Made by a program: the position numbers and the translations under genes. Below, in pieces: positions 25,077-33,883 of a DNA stretch of 64,000 nucleotides (positions are counted from its first letter, which is position 1; each line of letters starts with the position of its first letter). The notes below the pieces were generated by a model that saw nothing but the letters and a program-made list of their open reading frames with translations, was not told the origin of the DNA and made no database searches. Origin of the DNA: Candidatus Scatomonas merdigallinarum (lineage in GTDB: Bacteria > Bacillota > Clostridia > Lachnospirales > Lachnospiraceae); NCBI GenBank assembly GCA_018716305.1, contig DVKB01000032.1:62001-126000 (forward strand). The letters are read 5' to 3'.

Positions 25077-25105
25077 ATTCTAGCGCATGGCTATAAAAAA
25101 TTCAA
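25077..25105 (-). promoter_or_regulatory. sigma-A promoter of mraZ and the dcw operon
   Basis: -35 TTGAAT (25100-25105), 17 bp, -10 TAGAAT (25077-25082). The MraZ boxes begin 11 bp downstream. Confidence 0.75.
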
Positions 25106-25170
25106 TAGTTTTTTCTAAAATTCACAGTTTAAACATACGCCAAAAAGCGCCATTTTTCGCGGTTTTCCGC

Positions 25171-25205
25171 AAAAAAAGAGAGAAAACGCGGACGCGTTTC
25201 CTCTC
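25171..25205 (-). terminator. Intrinsic terminator of ychF
   Basis: A 13-bp near-perfect stem (GAGAGAAAACGCG with CGCGTTTCCTCTC) with a minimal loop, followed on the minus strand by seven T (25171-25177). It separates ychF from the mraZ promoter. The 301-bp gap 24953-25253 holds this terminator, the promoter, the MraZ boxes and two leader hairpins. Confidence 0.88.
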
Positions 25206-25253
25206 ACCTACAACATCTTGTAATATGTTTTTCAGCGCTTCAACATCTGGTAT

Positions 25254-26351
25254 TTATACATTAAACCGGAACAAAATCACATCGCCGTCCCGTACAACAT
25301 AGTCCTTTCCTTCCATGCGGACCAGCCCTTTGTCCCGGGCGCCGGCGTAGGAGCCGCAGTCCAGAAGATCCTGATAGTTCACTACTTCCGCCTTGATGAA
25401 GCCCCGTTCAAAATCCGTATGGATTTTTCCCGCCGCCTGAGGCGCCTTGGTTCCCACCTTGATGGTCCATGCTCTGGTTTCGTCCTCCCCGGCAGTCAGG
25501 AAACTCATCAGGCCCAGGGTCCTGTAGCTGGCCTCTATGAGCTTGTCCAGTCCGGACTCCGTAAGTCCCAGATCCACCAGAAAATCTTTCTTTTCCTCCT
25601 CGTCCAGCTCGGAAAGCTCCGCCTCGATCTCCGCGCAGATCACAAACACCTCGCTGCTGTGCGCCGCCGCGTATTTCCGCACCGCCTGCACATGGGGGTT
25701 GGAAGCTCCGTCATCCCGCAGGTCGTCTTCCCCCACATTGGCCGCGTAGATCACCGGCTTGGCGGTCAGCAGATTGTACTCGGCAAACCACTTCTCTTCA
25801 TCTTCATTTTCCAGTTCAAAAAGAATCGCGTCCTGCCCGTCCTCCAGATGTTTTTTCAGGCGCTCCTGCATGGCGAATTCTTTGGCGGCTGTCTTGTCCA
25901 TCCTGGCGCTCTTGCCCGTCTTGGACATTCTCCGCTCCAGAACCTCCAGATCCGCGAAGATCAGTTCCAGATCTATGGTCTCGATATCTCTCAGGGGATC
26001 CACCGTGCCGTCTACATGCACTACATTGGGATCCTCAAAGCAGCGCACCACATGGACAATGGCGTCTACTTCCCGGATATTGGCCAGAAATTGATTGCCC
26101 AGGCCCTCTCCCTTGGAAGCCCCCTTGACCAATCCCGCGATGTCCACAAATTCTACCGTGGCCGGCGTTACCTTTTTGGAATGATAAAAATCTCCCAGCA
26201 GCCGGATCCGCTCATCCGGCACCGGCACGATCCCCACATTGGGATCAATGGTGCAGAAGGGATAGTTGGCTGATTCCGCTCCCGCCTTGGTCAGAGAATT
26301 AAATAAAGTGCTCTTTCCCACATTGGGAAGTCCCACGATTCCTAATTTCAT
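25254..26351 (-). CDS. ychF: Redox-regulated ATPase YchF/Ola1
   Basis: Obg-family P-loop protein that prefers ATP and binds ribosomes. 365 residues from the ATG at 26351 (MKLGIVGLPNVGKSTLFNSLTKAG). G1 GLPNVGKST, switch DIAGLVKGASKGEGLGNQFLANIREVDAIVHVVRCF, and the unusual G4-like region NVGEDD in place of NKxD. TGS domain FLTAGEDETRAWTIKVGTKAPQAAGKIHTDFERGFIKAEV near the end, closing with DGDVILFRFNV. Monocistronic with its own promoter and terminator. Confidence 0.97.
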   Translation of the reverse strand: MKLGIVGLPNVGKSTLFNSLTKAGAESANYPFCTIDPNVGIVPVPDERIRLLGDFYHSKKVTPATVEFVDIAGLVKGASKGEGLGNQFLANIREVDAIVHVVRCFEDPNVVHVDGTVDPLRDIETIDLELIFADLEVLERRMSKTGKSARMDKTAAKEFAMQERLKKHLEDGQDAILFELENEDEEKWFAEYNLLTAKPVIYAANVGEDDLRDDGASNPHVQAVRKYAAAHSSEVFVICAEIEAELSELDEEEKKDFLVDLGLTESGLDKLIEASYRTLGLMSFLTAGEDETRAWTIKVGTKAPQAAGKIHTDFERGFIKAEVVNYQDLLDCGSYAGARDKGLVRMEGKDYVVRDGDVILFRFNV

Positions 26352-26385
26352 GTTTTCAACCTCTTCTTTCTTGTACGCTGACGCT

Positions 26386-26414
26386 ATTCTAGCACAGGTT
26401 GTGTTTCCTGGCAA
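26386..26414 (-). promoter_or_regulatory. sigma-A promoter of ychF inside an inverted repeat
   Basis: -35 TTGCCA (26409-26414), a 17-bp spacer ending TGC, -10 TAGAAT (26386-26391). The promoter is framed by CTGACGCT (26378-26385) and AGCGTCAG (26414-26421), an 8-bp inverted repeat whose outer arm includes the thiN stop codon. This could double as a weak terminator or an operator. Confidence 0.65.
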
Positions 26415-26417
26415 GCG

Positions 26418-27071
26418 TCAGTCCCGGCTCTCCACCAGGATCAGTCTGCCCTCCCGGTAAGAGATCCGCGCGGGATCCCCCAGGATCTCATTGCTGACCG
26501 ACAGGCCCCCGTCTCCCAGAGTCAGGGTATACTCCTTCAGGGGATACCGGAACCCTTCCAGGGTCAGGCCTCTGACTTCCCGCCCAAAGGGAAAACAGGA
26601 GACATACTTTCCGAACTGTTCCTCCTTTTTCAGCAGAATCTCTTTTTCCGCCGGCAGAGTGATACGGTTGCAGGCGTCCACGATCTGTCCCCGGATGCCC
26701 CGCTCTGTCAGCAGGTACAGATTATAAATGTTGCTCAGCGTGTGATCCAGCCGGGTGCCTGTGGCCCCGAAAAAACAGATTTCTCCTGCCCCCATCTTTG
26801 CTGCCTGCTCCATGGCAATGGCTGTGTCTGTGGTATCCTTTACCGGATTAAACCGACGGATAGGGATCCCCCCGTCCTCCTCGTATGTCCGGATCACCTC
26901 CGGGTCAATGCTGTCAAAATCCCCCAGAATGATATCCGGCCGGATCCGGTTTCTGTGGCAGAACTCCAGGCCCCGGTCCGCGGCCAGGATACAGTCCGGT
27001 TTATATTCTTTCAGATAAGACTTCACAAAGGGTTCATCCAGGGTTCCGCCGGAAAAAATTGCCGCCCGCAA
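26418..27071 (-). CDS. thiN: Thiamine diphosphokinase
   Basis: Transfers pyrophosphate from ATP to thiamine. 217 residues. Motifs: AADRGLEFCHRNRIRPDIILGDFDSIDPE, FNPVKDTTDTAIAMEQA, and FFGATGTRLDHTLSNIYNLYLL, the TPK catalytic-domain signature. The B1-binding C-terminal half is present (GLTLEGFRYPL, GLSVSNEI). It starts with TTG at 27071, with AGGAGG 10 nt upstream inside the end of rpe. Last gene of the long murE-to-thiN operon, after rpe as in many Bacillota. Confidence 0.94.
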   Translation of the reverse strand: MRAAIFSGGTLDEPFVKSYLKEYKPDCILAADRGLEFCHRNRIRPDIILGDFDSIDPEVIRTYEEDGGIPIRRFNPVKDTTDTAIAMEQAAKMGAGEICFFGATGTRLDHTLSNIYNLYLLTERGIRGQIVDACNRITLPAEKEILLKKEEQFGKYVSCFPFGREVRGLTLEGFRYPLKEYTLTLGDGGLSVSNEILGDPARISYREGRLILVESRD

Positions 27072-27076
27072 GAGGA

Positions 27077-27754
27077 TCAGCCCTCCTTTCCCTGGGCGTA
27101 GGTTCCGATCTTCTCCCTGAACCGCGCTATATTGGCCGAGATGTCCCCCTTAAACACAGCGGAGCCTGCCACAATGATACTGGCGCCTGCCTCCAGCACG
27201 GCATCCAGGGTTTTCTGGTTGACCCCCCCGTCCACCTCAATATCCACCTTCTGGTATCCCGCCTCATCCAGGCGTTTTCTCAGCTCCCGGATTTTTTCCG
27301 TCATGGCGGGTATGTAGGACTGTCCCCCGAATCCGGGATTGACTGTCATCTGCAGAACCATATCCAGCTTGTCATACACATACCGGATGGCTTCCAGCGG
27401 GGTGGCCGGATTCAGGGCCACTGCCGCTTTCATGCCCGCTTCCCGGATGGCCGACAGGGTCCGGTCCAGATGGGTGCAGGCCTCCGCGTGTACCGTCAGC
27501 AGATCCGCGCCGCTTTCCTTCATGGCCTGTACATAGCGGCCCGGTTCTTCCACCATCATATGAATGTCAAAAAACAGGCGGCTGTTTTTGCGGATGGATT
27601 GAATGACCGGCATGCCGTAGGAAATGCTGGGCGCAAACATGCCGTCCATGACATCAATGTGAACCCAGCGGCAGCCCTCCCGCTCCAGAAGGGCCAGCTG
27701 TTCTCCCAGACAGTTAAAATCCGCGGACAAAATGGACGGGGACAATTCATACAT
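27077..27754 (-). CDS. rpe: Ribulose-phosphate 3-epimerase
   Basis: Pentose phosphate enzyme interconverting ribulose 5-P and xylulose 5-P. 225 residues from the ATG at 27754 (AAGGAGG 8 nt upstream; TTG 27760 is less likely). TIM-barrel motifs: SPSILSADF, WVHIDVMDGMFAPSISYG, DIHMMVEEP, LNPATPLE, VLQMTVNPGFGGQ, and VDGGVNQKT. The metal and catalytic residues of the family are in place. Confidence 0.96.
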   Translation of the reverse strand: MYELSPSILSADFNCLGEQLALLEREGCRWVHIDVMDGMFAPSISYGMPVIQSIRKNSRLFFDIHMMVEEPGRYVQAMKESGADLLTVHAEACTHLDRTLSAIREAGMKAAVALNPATPLEAIRYVYDKLDMVLQMTVNPGFGGQSYIPAMTEKIRELRKRLDEAGYQKVDIEVDGGVNQKTLDAVLEAGASIIVAGSAVFKGDISANIARFREKIGTYAQGKEG

Positions 27755-27756
27755 GA

Positions 27757-28641
27757 TCAATACCTCCTTCTCTCTTTTTCCCTCAATTCCTCATAAAACA
27801 TTACATAGTTTTCATAGCGGCTCCGGCTGATCCTTCCGGCAGCCAGCGCGTCTTTTACCGCGCAGTCCGGCTCATGGATGTGGACGCATCCCTGAAACCG
27901 GCATTTTCCCTCCAGAGGACGGAACTCCGGAAAGAACTGCCGCAGTTCTTCTTTGTCCATCTCCGCCGTATAGAGAGAAGTAAAGCCCGGCGTATCGCAG
28001 ATATAAGTATCTTCCTCCACCGGAATCAGCTGGCTGTGGCGGGTTGTGTGGCGCCCTCTTTTCAGTTTGCGGCTGATCTCCCCGGTTTCCATGGCAATCA
28101 GCGACTGCATCTGATTGGCCACCGTAGATTTTCCGGCTCCGGAAGGGCCCGCTACTACGGTAGTTTTTCCCTTCAGCCTTTCCCGGATTGTTTCCATCCC
28201 CCGGCCCTCACCCGCGCTGGCAAGGATGACCGGATAACCGCAGTTCTCGTAGAGAGCTCGCCATTTCCCGGCTTCCTCTGTCCCGGCCAGATCTTCTTTA
28301 TTAAAGCAGATAAATACCGGGATATTCTCTTTTTCCATCATAATCAGAAAGCGGTCCAGCAGGGCCGCGTTCGGTTTGGGGCTTTCCAGGGCGAAAAGCA
28401 CCAGGGCCTGATCGATGTTTGCCACCGCCGGACGGAAAAGCTCATTCTTTCTGGGCAGAATCTCCACCAGATTTCCCTCCATGTCCTTCTGGTCCAGAAT
28501 CTCGATCTCCACCTGGTCCCCCACCAGGGGCTTCCGGCCCTCTTTTCTGAATATTCCTTTTGCCTTACATTCATAGATGCCGGATCCTGCCACGTAAACG
28601 TAGTAGAATCCGGCAATCCCTTTTACAATCTTGCCTGTCAT
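27757..28641 (-). CDS. rsgA: Ribosome small-subunit-dependent GTPase A
   Basis: Circularly permuted GTPase for late 30S maturation. 294 residues. N-terminal OB fold (GKIVKGIAGFYYVYV...YECKAKGIFRKEGRKPLVGDQVEIE). G4 FNKEDL comes before G1 GPSGAGKSTVANQM and G3 DTPGF, the permuted order of the family. The C-terminal zinc site is FRPLEGKCRFQGCVHIHEPDCAVKDAL. It sits after prkC, a common arrangement because RsgA is a known PrkC substrate in Bacillus. Confidence 0.96.
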   Translation of the reverse strand: MTGKIVKGIAGFYYVYVAGSGIYECKAKGIFRKEGRKPLVGDQVEIEILDQKDMEGNLVEILPRKNELFRPAVANIDQALVLFALESPKPNAALLDRFLIMMEKENIPVFICFNKEDLAGTEEAGKWRALYENCGYPVILASAGEGRGMETIRERLKGKTTVVAGPSGAGKSTVANQMQSLIAMETGEISRKLKRGRHTTRHSQLIPVEEDTYICDTPGFTSLYTAEMDKEELRQFFPEFRPLEGKCRFQGCVHIHEPDCAVKDALAAGRISRSRYENYVMFYEELREKERRRY

Positions 28642-28650
28642 AAAACTTCC

Positions 28651-30714
28651 TTATTCGGGAGCGAATGCCACCTCGTAGGTATATACAGTTCCATCCTCCA
28701 GTTCCGCTGTAATCACGCCCGCTGTCACTCCCGGCTGGCCGGTTATATTTTCACCGCTGTAATCTTCTCCCCCTGCCCAGGGATTGGGGCCCTCATAGAC
28801 TACCTTATCCTCATATCCCGCCTGGGAAAGAGTCAGGGTTACATAGCCGATGGCGTCCGGATCCACTCCCGAGGGCGGAACCAGGTTGCTCTGGCATACC
28901 CATTCTCCGGAAGCCTCCTCTGTATTAATGGTCAGGGTAACTGTTGTGCCCTCCGGCACTTCCTCGCCCACGCCCGGATCCATATCAATGACATCTCCGA
29001 TATGCAGAGTGGCATCATATCCCTCCACAACCGTGTAATTAAGTCCCTGGTCTTCCAAAGCCCAGATGGCCTCCTCCTGGCTCCATCCGATGAGATCCGG
29101 AATTTTGACTGTTACTTCCGGCTCCGGCGTTTCCTCCGGTCCGGTGCTGACCACAATCGTAACGGAGGAACCTTCCTCTACCTGGGCGCCCTCGCCGGGA
29201 TCCACAGAAATCACATAGCCGATTTTCACGCTGTCACTGCTGGCGTTCTGCGCCTGGGGAACCAGCCCCGCCGCCCGGATAGCCTGCTCCGCCTCGCTCT
29301 GGGAAGCTCCCACAATGCCTGCGGGCACATTGGCGTAGACGGTTTCCGGACCGCTGCTGACGGTCACCCGAACCACCGAACCTTCCTCCACAGAGGTTCC
29401 CTCTTTGGGATCCTGGGAAAGAATCTGGCCCGCCTCATACTCATCGCTGGCCTCGGTTCCGGCCTGCTCTACCGTCAGATTGTAGCGCTCTGCTTCTTCC
29501 TGCGCCTCCTCCAGAGTGGAGCCCAGGAAGTCGGGGACCTCCACCTGCTGGGAGGAAGAACTGCTGGTAACCGCGGAATTCGAAGAACTGTCATGGGTAC
29601 GGTTCCTGTTGAACAGCCCGGTCATGTTGCCGATGACAATAATCAGAATCACCACAATCACCGCGCCAATGAGAAATCCTCCGATGGTGATGGCCTTCTC
29701 CAGCTTGGAGCTGACCGCGTCGTCGTCCTCGTCCTCCTCATCCCCGCTGCCTTGCCGGTAATCCTCATCCTCCTCATCCTCCTCCTGATAGCGCTGGCGC
29801 TGCGCCGTCTGATTCAGCTGCTTCCGGTCACTGTCGGTCACCTGAACAGTCTGAGCGTGAGCGCTTAAGGGGGACAGATTCACAAAATTCCCCTGGGGAT
29901 CCAGAAGCGACCGCTTCAGATCCTCAATGAGCTGGGCCATATTCTGATATCTGCGGTCCGGATTTTTCTGGGTACATTTCAGAATGATCTGTTCCATAGA
30001 ATAGGGAATATCCGGGGTATATCTGGACGGCGGAACCATCTCCTCCTGAAGATGCTTGATGGCCACCGCCACTGTGGTATCGCCGTCATAGGGAACCCTG
30101 CCCGTCACCATCTCATACATGGTAATTCCCAGAGAATAAATATCGCTCCGGGCGTCTGAGGCTCCTCCCCGCACCTGTTCCGGGGAACTGTAATGCACGG
30201 ATCCCATGACATTTGCCGTGATGGTATTGGAATTGGTCGCTTTGGCAATGCCGAAGTCCGAAAGTTTTACCTTGCCGTCTGTAGAGATAATAATATTCTG
30301 CGGCTTTACATCCCGGTGGACAATGCCCCTGTTATGGGCAGCCTCCAATCCCAGGGATACCTGAATCGCGATACTGGTGGCCTCCTTGACACTGAGTTTG
30401 CCTTTCCTTGTAATATAGGCCTTGAGAGTAATGCCCTCCACCAGTTCCATGACAATGTAGTAAAGCCCTCTGTCCTCCCCCACGTCAAACACATTGACCA
30501 CATTGGGATGGGACAGGCCGGCCGCCGCCTGGGCCTCTTTTCCGAATTTCGCCACAAAATTGGTATCCTCGCGAAATTCCGGTTTCAGCACTTTCACCGC
30601 CACCAGACGGTCCAGCTTCTGGTCTTTGGCCTTATAGACATCCGCCATGCCGCCGGATCCGACTCTGGATATAATCTGATACCGTTCCCCTAAAACAATT
30701 CCCTCTTTTAACAT
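28651..30714 (-). CDS. prkC: PASTA-domain Ser/Thr protein kinase
   Basis: Membrane kinase that senses muropeptides or lipid II. 687 residues. Kinase domain 1-270: GSGGMADVYKA, AVKVLKPE, HRDVKPQNIII, SDFGIAKA, GSVHYSSPEQ. A very acidic linker (about 308-345, runs of Glu and Asp) is followed by a membrane helix (about 352-374), three PASTA repeats (about 395-460, 462-530, 533-600), and an extra C-terminal beta domain (about 605-687). Its ATG overlaps the prpC stop, with GAGGTGAAGG upstream. Likely targets include RsgA and cell-wall proteins encoded nearby. Confidence 0.96.
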   Translation of the reverse strand: MLKEGIVLGERYQIISRVGSGGMADVYKAKDQKLDRLVAVKVLKPEFREDTNFVAKFGKEAQAAAGLSHPNVVNVFDVGEDRGLYYIVMELVEGITLKAYITRKGKLSVKEATSIAIQVSLGLEAAHNRGIVHRDVKPQNIIISTDGKVKLSDFGIAKATNSNTITANVMGSVHYSSPEQVRGGASDARSDIYSLGITMYEMVTGRVPYDGDTTVAVAIKHLQEEMVPPSRYTPDIPYSMEQIILKCTQKNPDRRYQNMAQLIEDLKRSLLDPQGNFVNLSPLSAHAQTVQVTDSDRKQLNQTAQRQRYQEEDEEDEDYRQGSGDEEDEDDDAVSSKLEKAITIGGFLIGAVIVVILIIVIGNMTGLFNRNRTHDSSSNSAVTSSSSSQQVEVPDFLGSTLEEAQEEAERYNLTVEQAGTEASDEYEAGQILSQDPKEGTSVEEGSVVRVTVSSGPETVYANVPAGIVGASQSEAEQAIRAAGLVPQAQNASSDSVKIGYVISVDPGEGAQVEEGSSVTIVVSTGPEETPEPEVTVKIPDLIGWSQEEAIWALEDQGLNYTVVEGYDATLHIGDVIDMDPGVGEEVPEGTTVTLTINTEEASGEWVCQSNLVPPSGVDPDAIGYVTLTLSQAGYEDKVVYEGPNPWAGGEDYSGENITGQPGVTAGVITAELEDGTVYTYEVAFAPE

Positions 30715-31448
30715 TCCTTCACCTCGTTCGTAAATGGTTCAATGACAATAACCGCAATATTATCCTTGCCGCCATTTGCATTTGCCTGGTCTACCAGCTC
30801 CTGGGCCTTGTTCTCCCCTGGACCCGTGCGGAGTATCTCCAGGATATCTCTGTCCGAAACCATATTGCTGAGACCGTCTGAACACATCAGCAGCTGGTCT
30901 CCGGGTTCCAGCTTTATATCAAAAAAATCTATTTTTACGTCCTCCGCCGTGCCTACCGCGCGGGTGATGATATTTTTATCCGGATGATTCCTGGCCTCTT
31001 CCGGGCTGAGTTCGCCCAGACGGACCATTTCCGCTACCAGAGAATGATCCTGGGTAATCTGCCGCAGAACCTCCCGGGCCAGATACAGCCTGCTGTCTCC
31101 CACATTGGCTACATAGGCGTATCCTCCCACCACCGTGGCCGCCACCATGGTAGTACCCATTCCCGCCATGGTTTCATTCTGCCGGGACTGAGCCAGAATT
31201 TCCCGGTTCGCCTCCTCAATGCCGCTGCGGATGATCTTAACGGGATTAAAATTTTTATCCTTTTTAACAGTATCCACCAGCACAGAAACACTGCAGCGGG
31301 AGGCGAAGTCCCCGGCGTTATGTCCGCCCATGCCGTCGGCCACCACAAAAAGATTCGGCAAGTTTCCCACCGGCTCCACGGAAGTATATATATAGTCCTG
31401 ATTCATCTGTCGTTTCTGTCCGATGTCGGTTGCAGAAAATACCTTCAT
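30708..31448 (-). CDS. prpC: PP2C-family Ser/Thr phosphatase
   Basis: Antagonist of PrkC, 246 residues. Metal motifs are KRQMNQDY, VVADGMGGHNAGD, GTTMVAATV, ANVGDSRLYL, LMCSDGLSNMV and NGGKDNIAVIVIE. The ATG overlaps the rlmN stop (ATGA), with AGGAG upstream. The rlmN-prpC-prkC-rsgA-rpe order is conserved in Bacillota. Confidence 0.96.
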   Translation of the reverse strand: MKVFSATDIGQKRQMNQDYIYTSVEPVGNLPNLFVVADGMGGHNAGDFASRCSVSVLVDTVKKDKNFNPVKIIRSGIEEANREILAQSRQNETMAGMGTTMVAATVVGGYAYVANVGDSRLYLAREVLRQITQDHSLVAEMVRLGELSPEEARNHPDKNIITRAVGTAEDVKIDFFDIKLEPGDQLLMCSDGLSNMVSDRDILEILRTGPGENKAQELVDQANANGGKDNIAVIVIEPFTNEVKEC

Positions 31449-32509
31449 AGATTTTTCTCCTGGTTATCCATAAATCTTTTTCTTAACTGACCACAGGCGC
31501 CGTCTATATCGCCGCCCATTTCTCTTCTAATAGTAACATTTATTCCACGTTTTTCAAGTTTATTTTGAAAATTCACCACCATTTTTTTCCCTGACCGCCT
31601 GAATTTTCTCTCTTTTACGGGATTAATGGGAATCAGGTTCACATGACAGGGAAATCCCGCCAGCAGATCCCCCAGTTCCCCGGCGTCCTCCTCCCCGTCG
31701 TTCTCCCCGGCAGCCAGGGCGTACTCAAAGGTAATCCGCCGTCCTGTTTTGTCGAAATAATTCCGGCAGGCTCCCAGCACCTGCTCCAGACTGTAGCGGT
31801 TGGCAATGGGCATCAGTTTTTTTCTTTTTTCATCACTGGAGGCGTGGAGGGAAAGAGCCAGGGTGATCTGAAGTCCTTCCTCCGCCAGCCGGTACATTTC
31901 CGGCACCAGACCGCAGGTAGAAACTGTCAGGCTGCGCTGGCTGATATTCAGCCCCTCCGGCGCGCTGACCAGTTTTAAAAAGCGGATGAGATTTTCGTAG
32001 TTATCCAGAGGCTCCCCGCTGCCCATGACTACAATATTGGAAACTCTTTCCCCGGTAAGCTTCTGGATCTGATAGACCTGACCCAGCATCTCCGACGCCT
32101 GCAGAGAGCGGCTGAGGCCGTCCAGGGTGGAGGCGCAGAACCTGCAACCCATCCGGCAGCCTGCCTGGGATGAGACACACACGGAATTTCCGTGATGATA
32201 CCGCATCCAGACACTCTCGATAACATTTCCGTCATAGAGCCGAAACAGATATTTCCTGGTTCCGTCCAGTTTTGAGATCTGCGCGTCCACCGCCTCCGGA
32301 AGCCGCAGGGGATATTGTTCCTCCAGCTTCTGTCTGAGGCCGGCCGGGAGATCTGACATCTGATCATAGCTGTCCGCCAGCTTCTGATGCAGCCAGCTAA
32401 AGAGCTGGGCGCCCCGGAAGGGCTTCTCCCCCAGCTGTACCATCCGTTCTTTCAGTTCTTCCGGATACATGGACCGGATATCCGGCTGTTCCATCCTGTT
32501 TTCCCTCAT
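31445..32509 (-). CDS. rlmN: Dual-specificity rRNA/tRNA adenine-C2 methyltransferase
   Basis: Radical SAM enzyme methylating A2503 of 23S rRNA and A37 of some tRNAs. 354 residues. CX3CX2C is GCRMGCRFCAST (about residues 110-125). NIVVMGSGEPLDNY and ALSLHASSDEKRKKLMPIANRYSL follow. The C-terminal loop VTIRREMGGDIDGACGQL carries the resolving Cys. GGAG lies 8 nt before the ATG. Confidence 0.96.
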   Translation of the reverse strand: MRENRMEQPDIRSMYPEELKERMVQLGEKPFRGAQLFSWLHQKLADSYDQMSDLPAGLRQKLEEQYPLRLPEAVDAQISKLDGTRKYLFRLYDGNVIESVWMRYHHGNSVCVSSQAGCRMGCRFCASTLDGLSRSLQASEMLGQVYQIQKLTGERVSNIVVMGSGEPLDNYENLIRFLKLVSAPEGLNISQRSLTVSTCGLVPEMYRLAEEGLQITLALSLHASSDEKRKKLMPIANRYSLEQVLGACRNYFDKTGRRITFEYALAAGENDGEEDAGELGDLLAGFPCHVNLIPINPVKERKFRRSGKKMVVNFQNKLEKRGINVTIRREMGGDIDGACGQLRKRFMDNQEKNL

Positions 32510-32530
32510 GCTCTGTCTCCGTCTGTTCTT

Positions 32531-33883
32531 TTACTTTTCTCTTCTGAAGCGGGCGATAAAAAATCCATCGCAGCTATGTATCCCCGGAAGAAGCTGGATC
32601 CATCCCCGGGCGGAATCCTCTCCCCGCAGTTCCGGGCAAAGATACGGATCCAGACTCTCCGGCACAAAGGGGTGCTTCTCCAGAAACCAGCGGACATTTT
32701 CCTGATTTTCCTTCTGACTTACCGTGCAGGTACTGTAAATCAGTACCCCGCCGGGTTTTACACAGGCGGAGGCCCGGTCCAGAATCCGGCGCTGCAGTTC
32801 AGTCAGAGAGGCTTCCTTTTCCCGGGAGGCCTGGTACTTAATATCCGGTTTTCTGCCGATGACCCCGTATCCGGAGCAGGGGACGTCTGCCAGCACGGTA
32901 TCCGCTTTTTTTTCCAGCTCCGGATCAGATACGCAGGCGTCCCGCACTTCCGCGGTCAGATTGTCCATTCCGCAGCGGACGGCATTTTCCCGGATCCGCC
33001 GCACTTTATCTTCTGTCAGGTCCCGGGCCAGAACCCGGCCTGTTTTTCCCACCAGGTCGGCCAGATACATGCTTTTCCCACCGGGAGCGGCGCAGACATC
33101 CAGGACGAAGTTTCCCGGCGCCGGAGCGGCCGCCTCCGCCGCCAGCATGGAGCTTACATCCTGCACCACCAGCCGCCCCTGCCGAAAGGCCTTCAGTTTT
33201 CCCAGATAATCATACCCTTCCAGATAAAAGGCATTCCTTGCGTAGGGCGCCGGGACTGCCGAAACTCCCTGTCCCGCCAGCTCTTCCAATGTTTTTTTCC
33301 GCTGTTCCGCTGTTCCCCGGAGCCGCGCCGTAAGAGGGGCTTCCTTTAAAAACGCGGCCATCATCTTTTCCGCGGTGTCCCGTCCCAGTTCCTCCAGCCA
33401 TTTTTCTGTGAGAAATTCCGGCATGGAATACCGGACAGAAAGGCGGCGAACCAGCTGTTCCTCTCCCGGGTCGGCTGGGAGCCCGGGATTGCGGGCGACG
33501 CTGCGCAGCACTCCGTTGACAAATCCTTTCAGATTCCGGAAGCCTTTCCTGGCAGCCAGCTTTACCGCCTCGTTTACCGCCGCGGAATCCGGAACCGCGT
33601 CCATATACCGCAGCTGATATACCCCCATCCGCAAAATCTCCCGGATCACCGGCTTCATCCCGGCCGCCGGAGTCCTGGAAAAAGCGTCCAGAATATAATC
33701 CAGCCGGATCCGGTATTCCAGGGTTCCTTCACAGAGCCTGGTAAAAAAGGCTCTCTCCTGTCTGGGCAGATACTGATACTTTTCCAGAACATTCCGGATC
33801 ACCTGATGGCTTTTTTCCCCGTCCCGGCCCACCGCCAGCAAAGTCTCCAGGGCCAGTTCCCGGATGTTTACCCTCTCAGTCAT
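32531..33883 (-). CDS. rsmB: 16S rRNA (cytosine(967)-C5)-methyltransferase
   Basis: 450 residues. The N-terminal NusB-like RNA-binding domain (REL ALETLL..., LCEGTLEYRIRLDYILD) is followed by the SAM domain: VQDVSSMLAAEAAAPAPGNFVLDVCAAPGGKSMYLADL, and DTVLADVPCSGYGVIGRKPDIKY (motif IV, first Cys). GGVLIYSTCTVSQKENQENV carries the catalytic Cys. It overlaps the upstream peptidase stop by 8 nt. Confidence 0.95.
   Translation of the reverse strand: MTERVNIRELALETLLAVGRDGEKSHQVIRNVLEKYQYLPRQERAFFTRLCEGTLEYRIRLDYILDAFSRTPAAGMKPVIREILRMGVYQLRYMDAVPDSAAVNEAVKLAARKGFRNLKGFVNGVLRSVARNPGLPADPGEEQLVRRLSVRYSMPEFLTEKWLEELGRDTAEKMMAAFLKEAPLTARLRGTAEQRKKTLEELAGQGVSAVPAPYARNAFYLEGYDYLGKLKAFRQGRLVVQDVSSMLAAEAAAPAPGNFVLDVCAAPGGKSMYLADLVGKTGRVLARDLTEDKVRRIRENAVRCGMDNLTAEVRDACVSDPELEKKADTVLADVPCSGYGVIGRKPDIKYQASREKEASLTELQRRILDRASACVKPGGVLIYSTCTVSQKENQENVRWFLEKHPFVPESLDPYLCPELRGEDSARGWIQLLPGIHSCDGFFIARFRREK

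Noticed and set aside
27874..29868. 664-codon plus-strand frame opposite prkC and rsgA
   Set aside because: It is antisense to two certain genes, has no ribosome site or recognisable domain, and arises from the GC-rich codon pattern.
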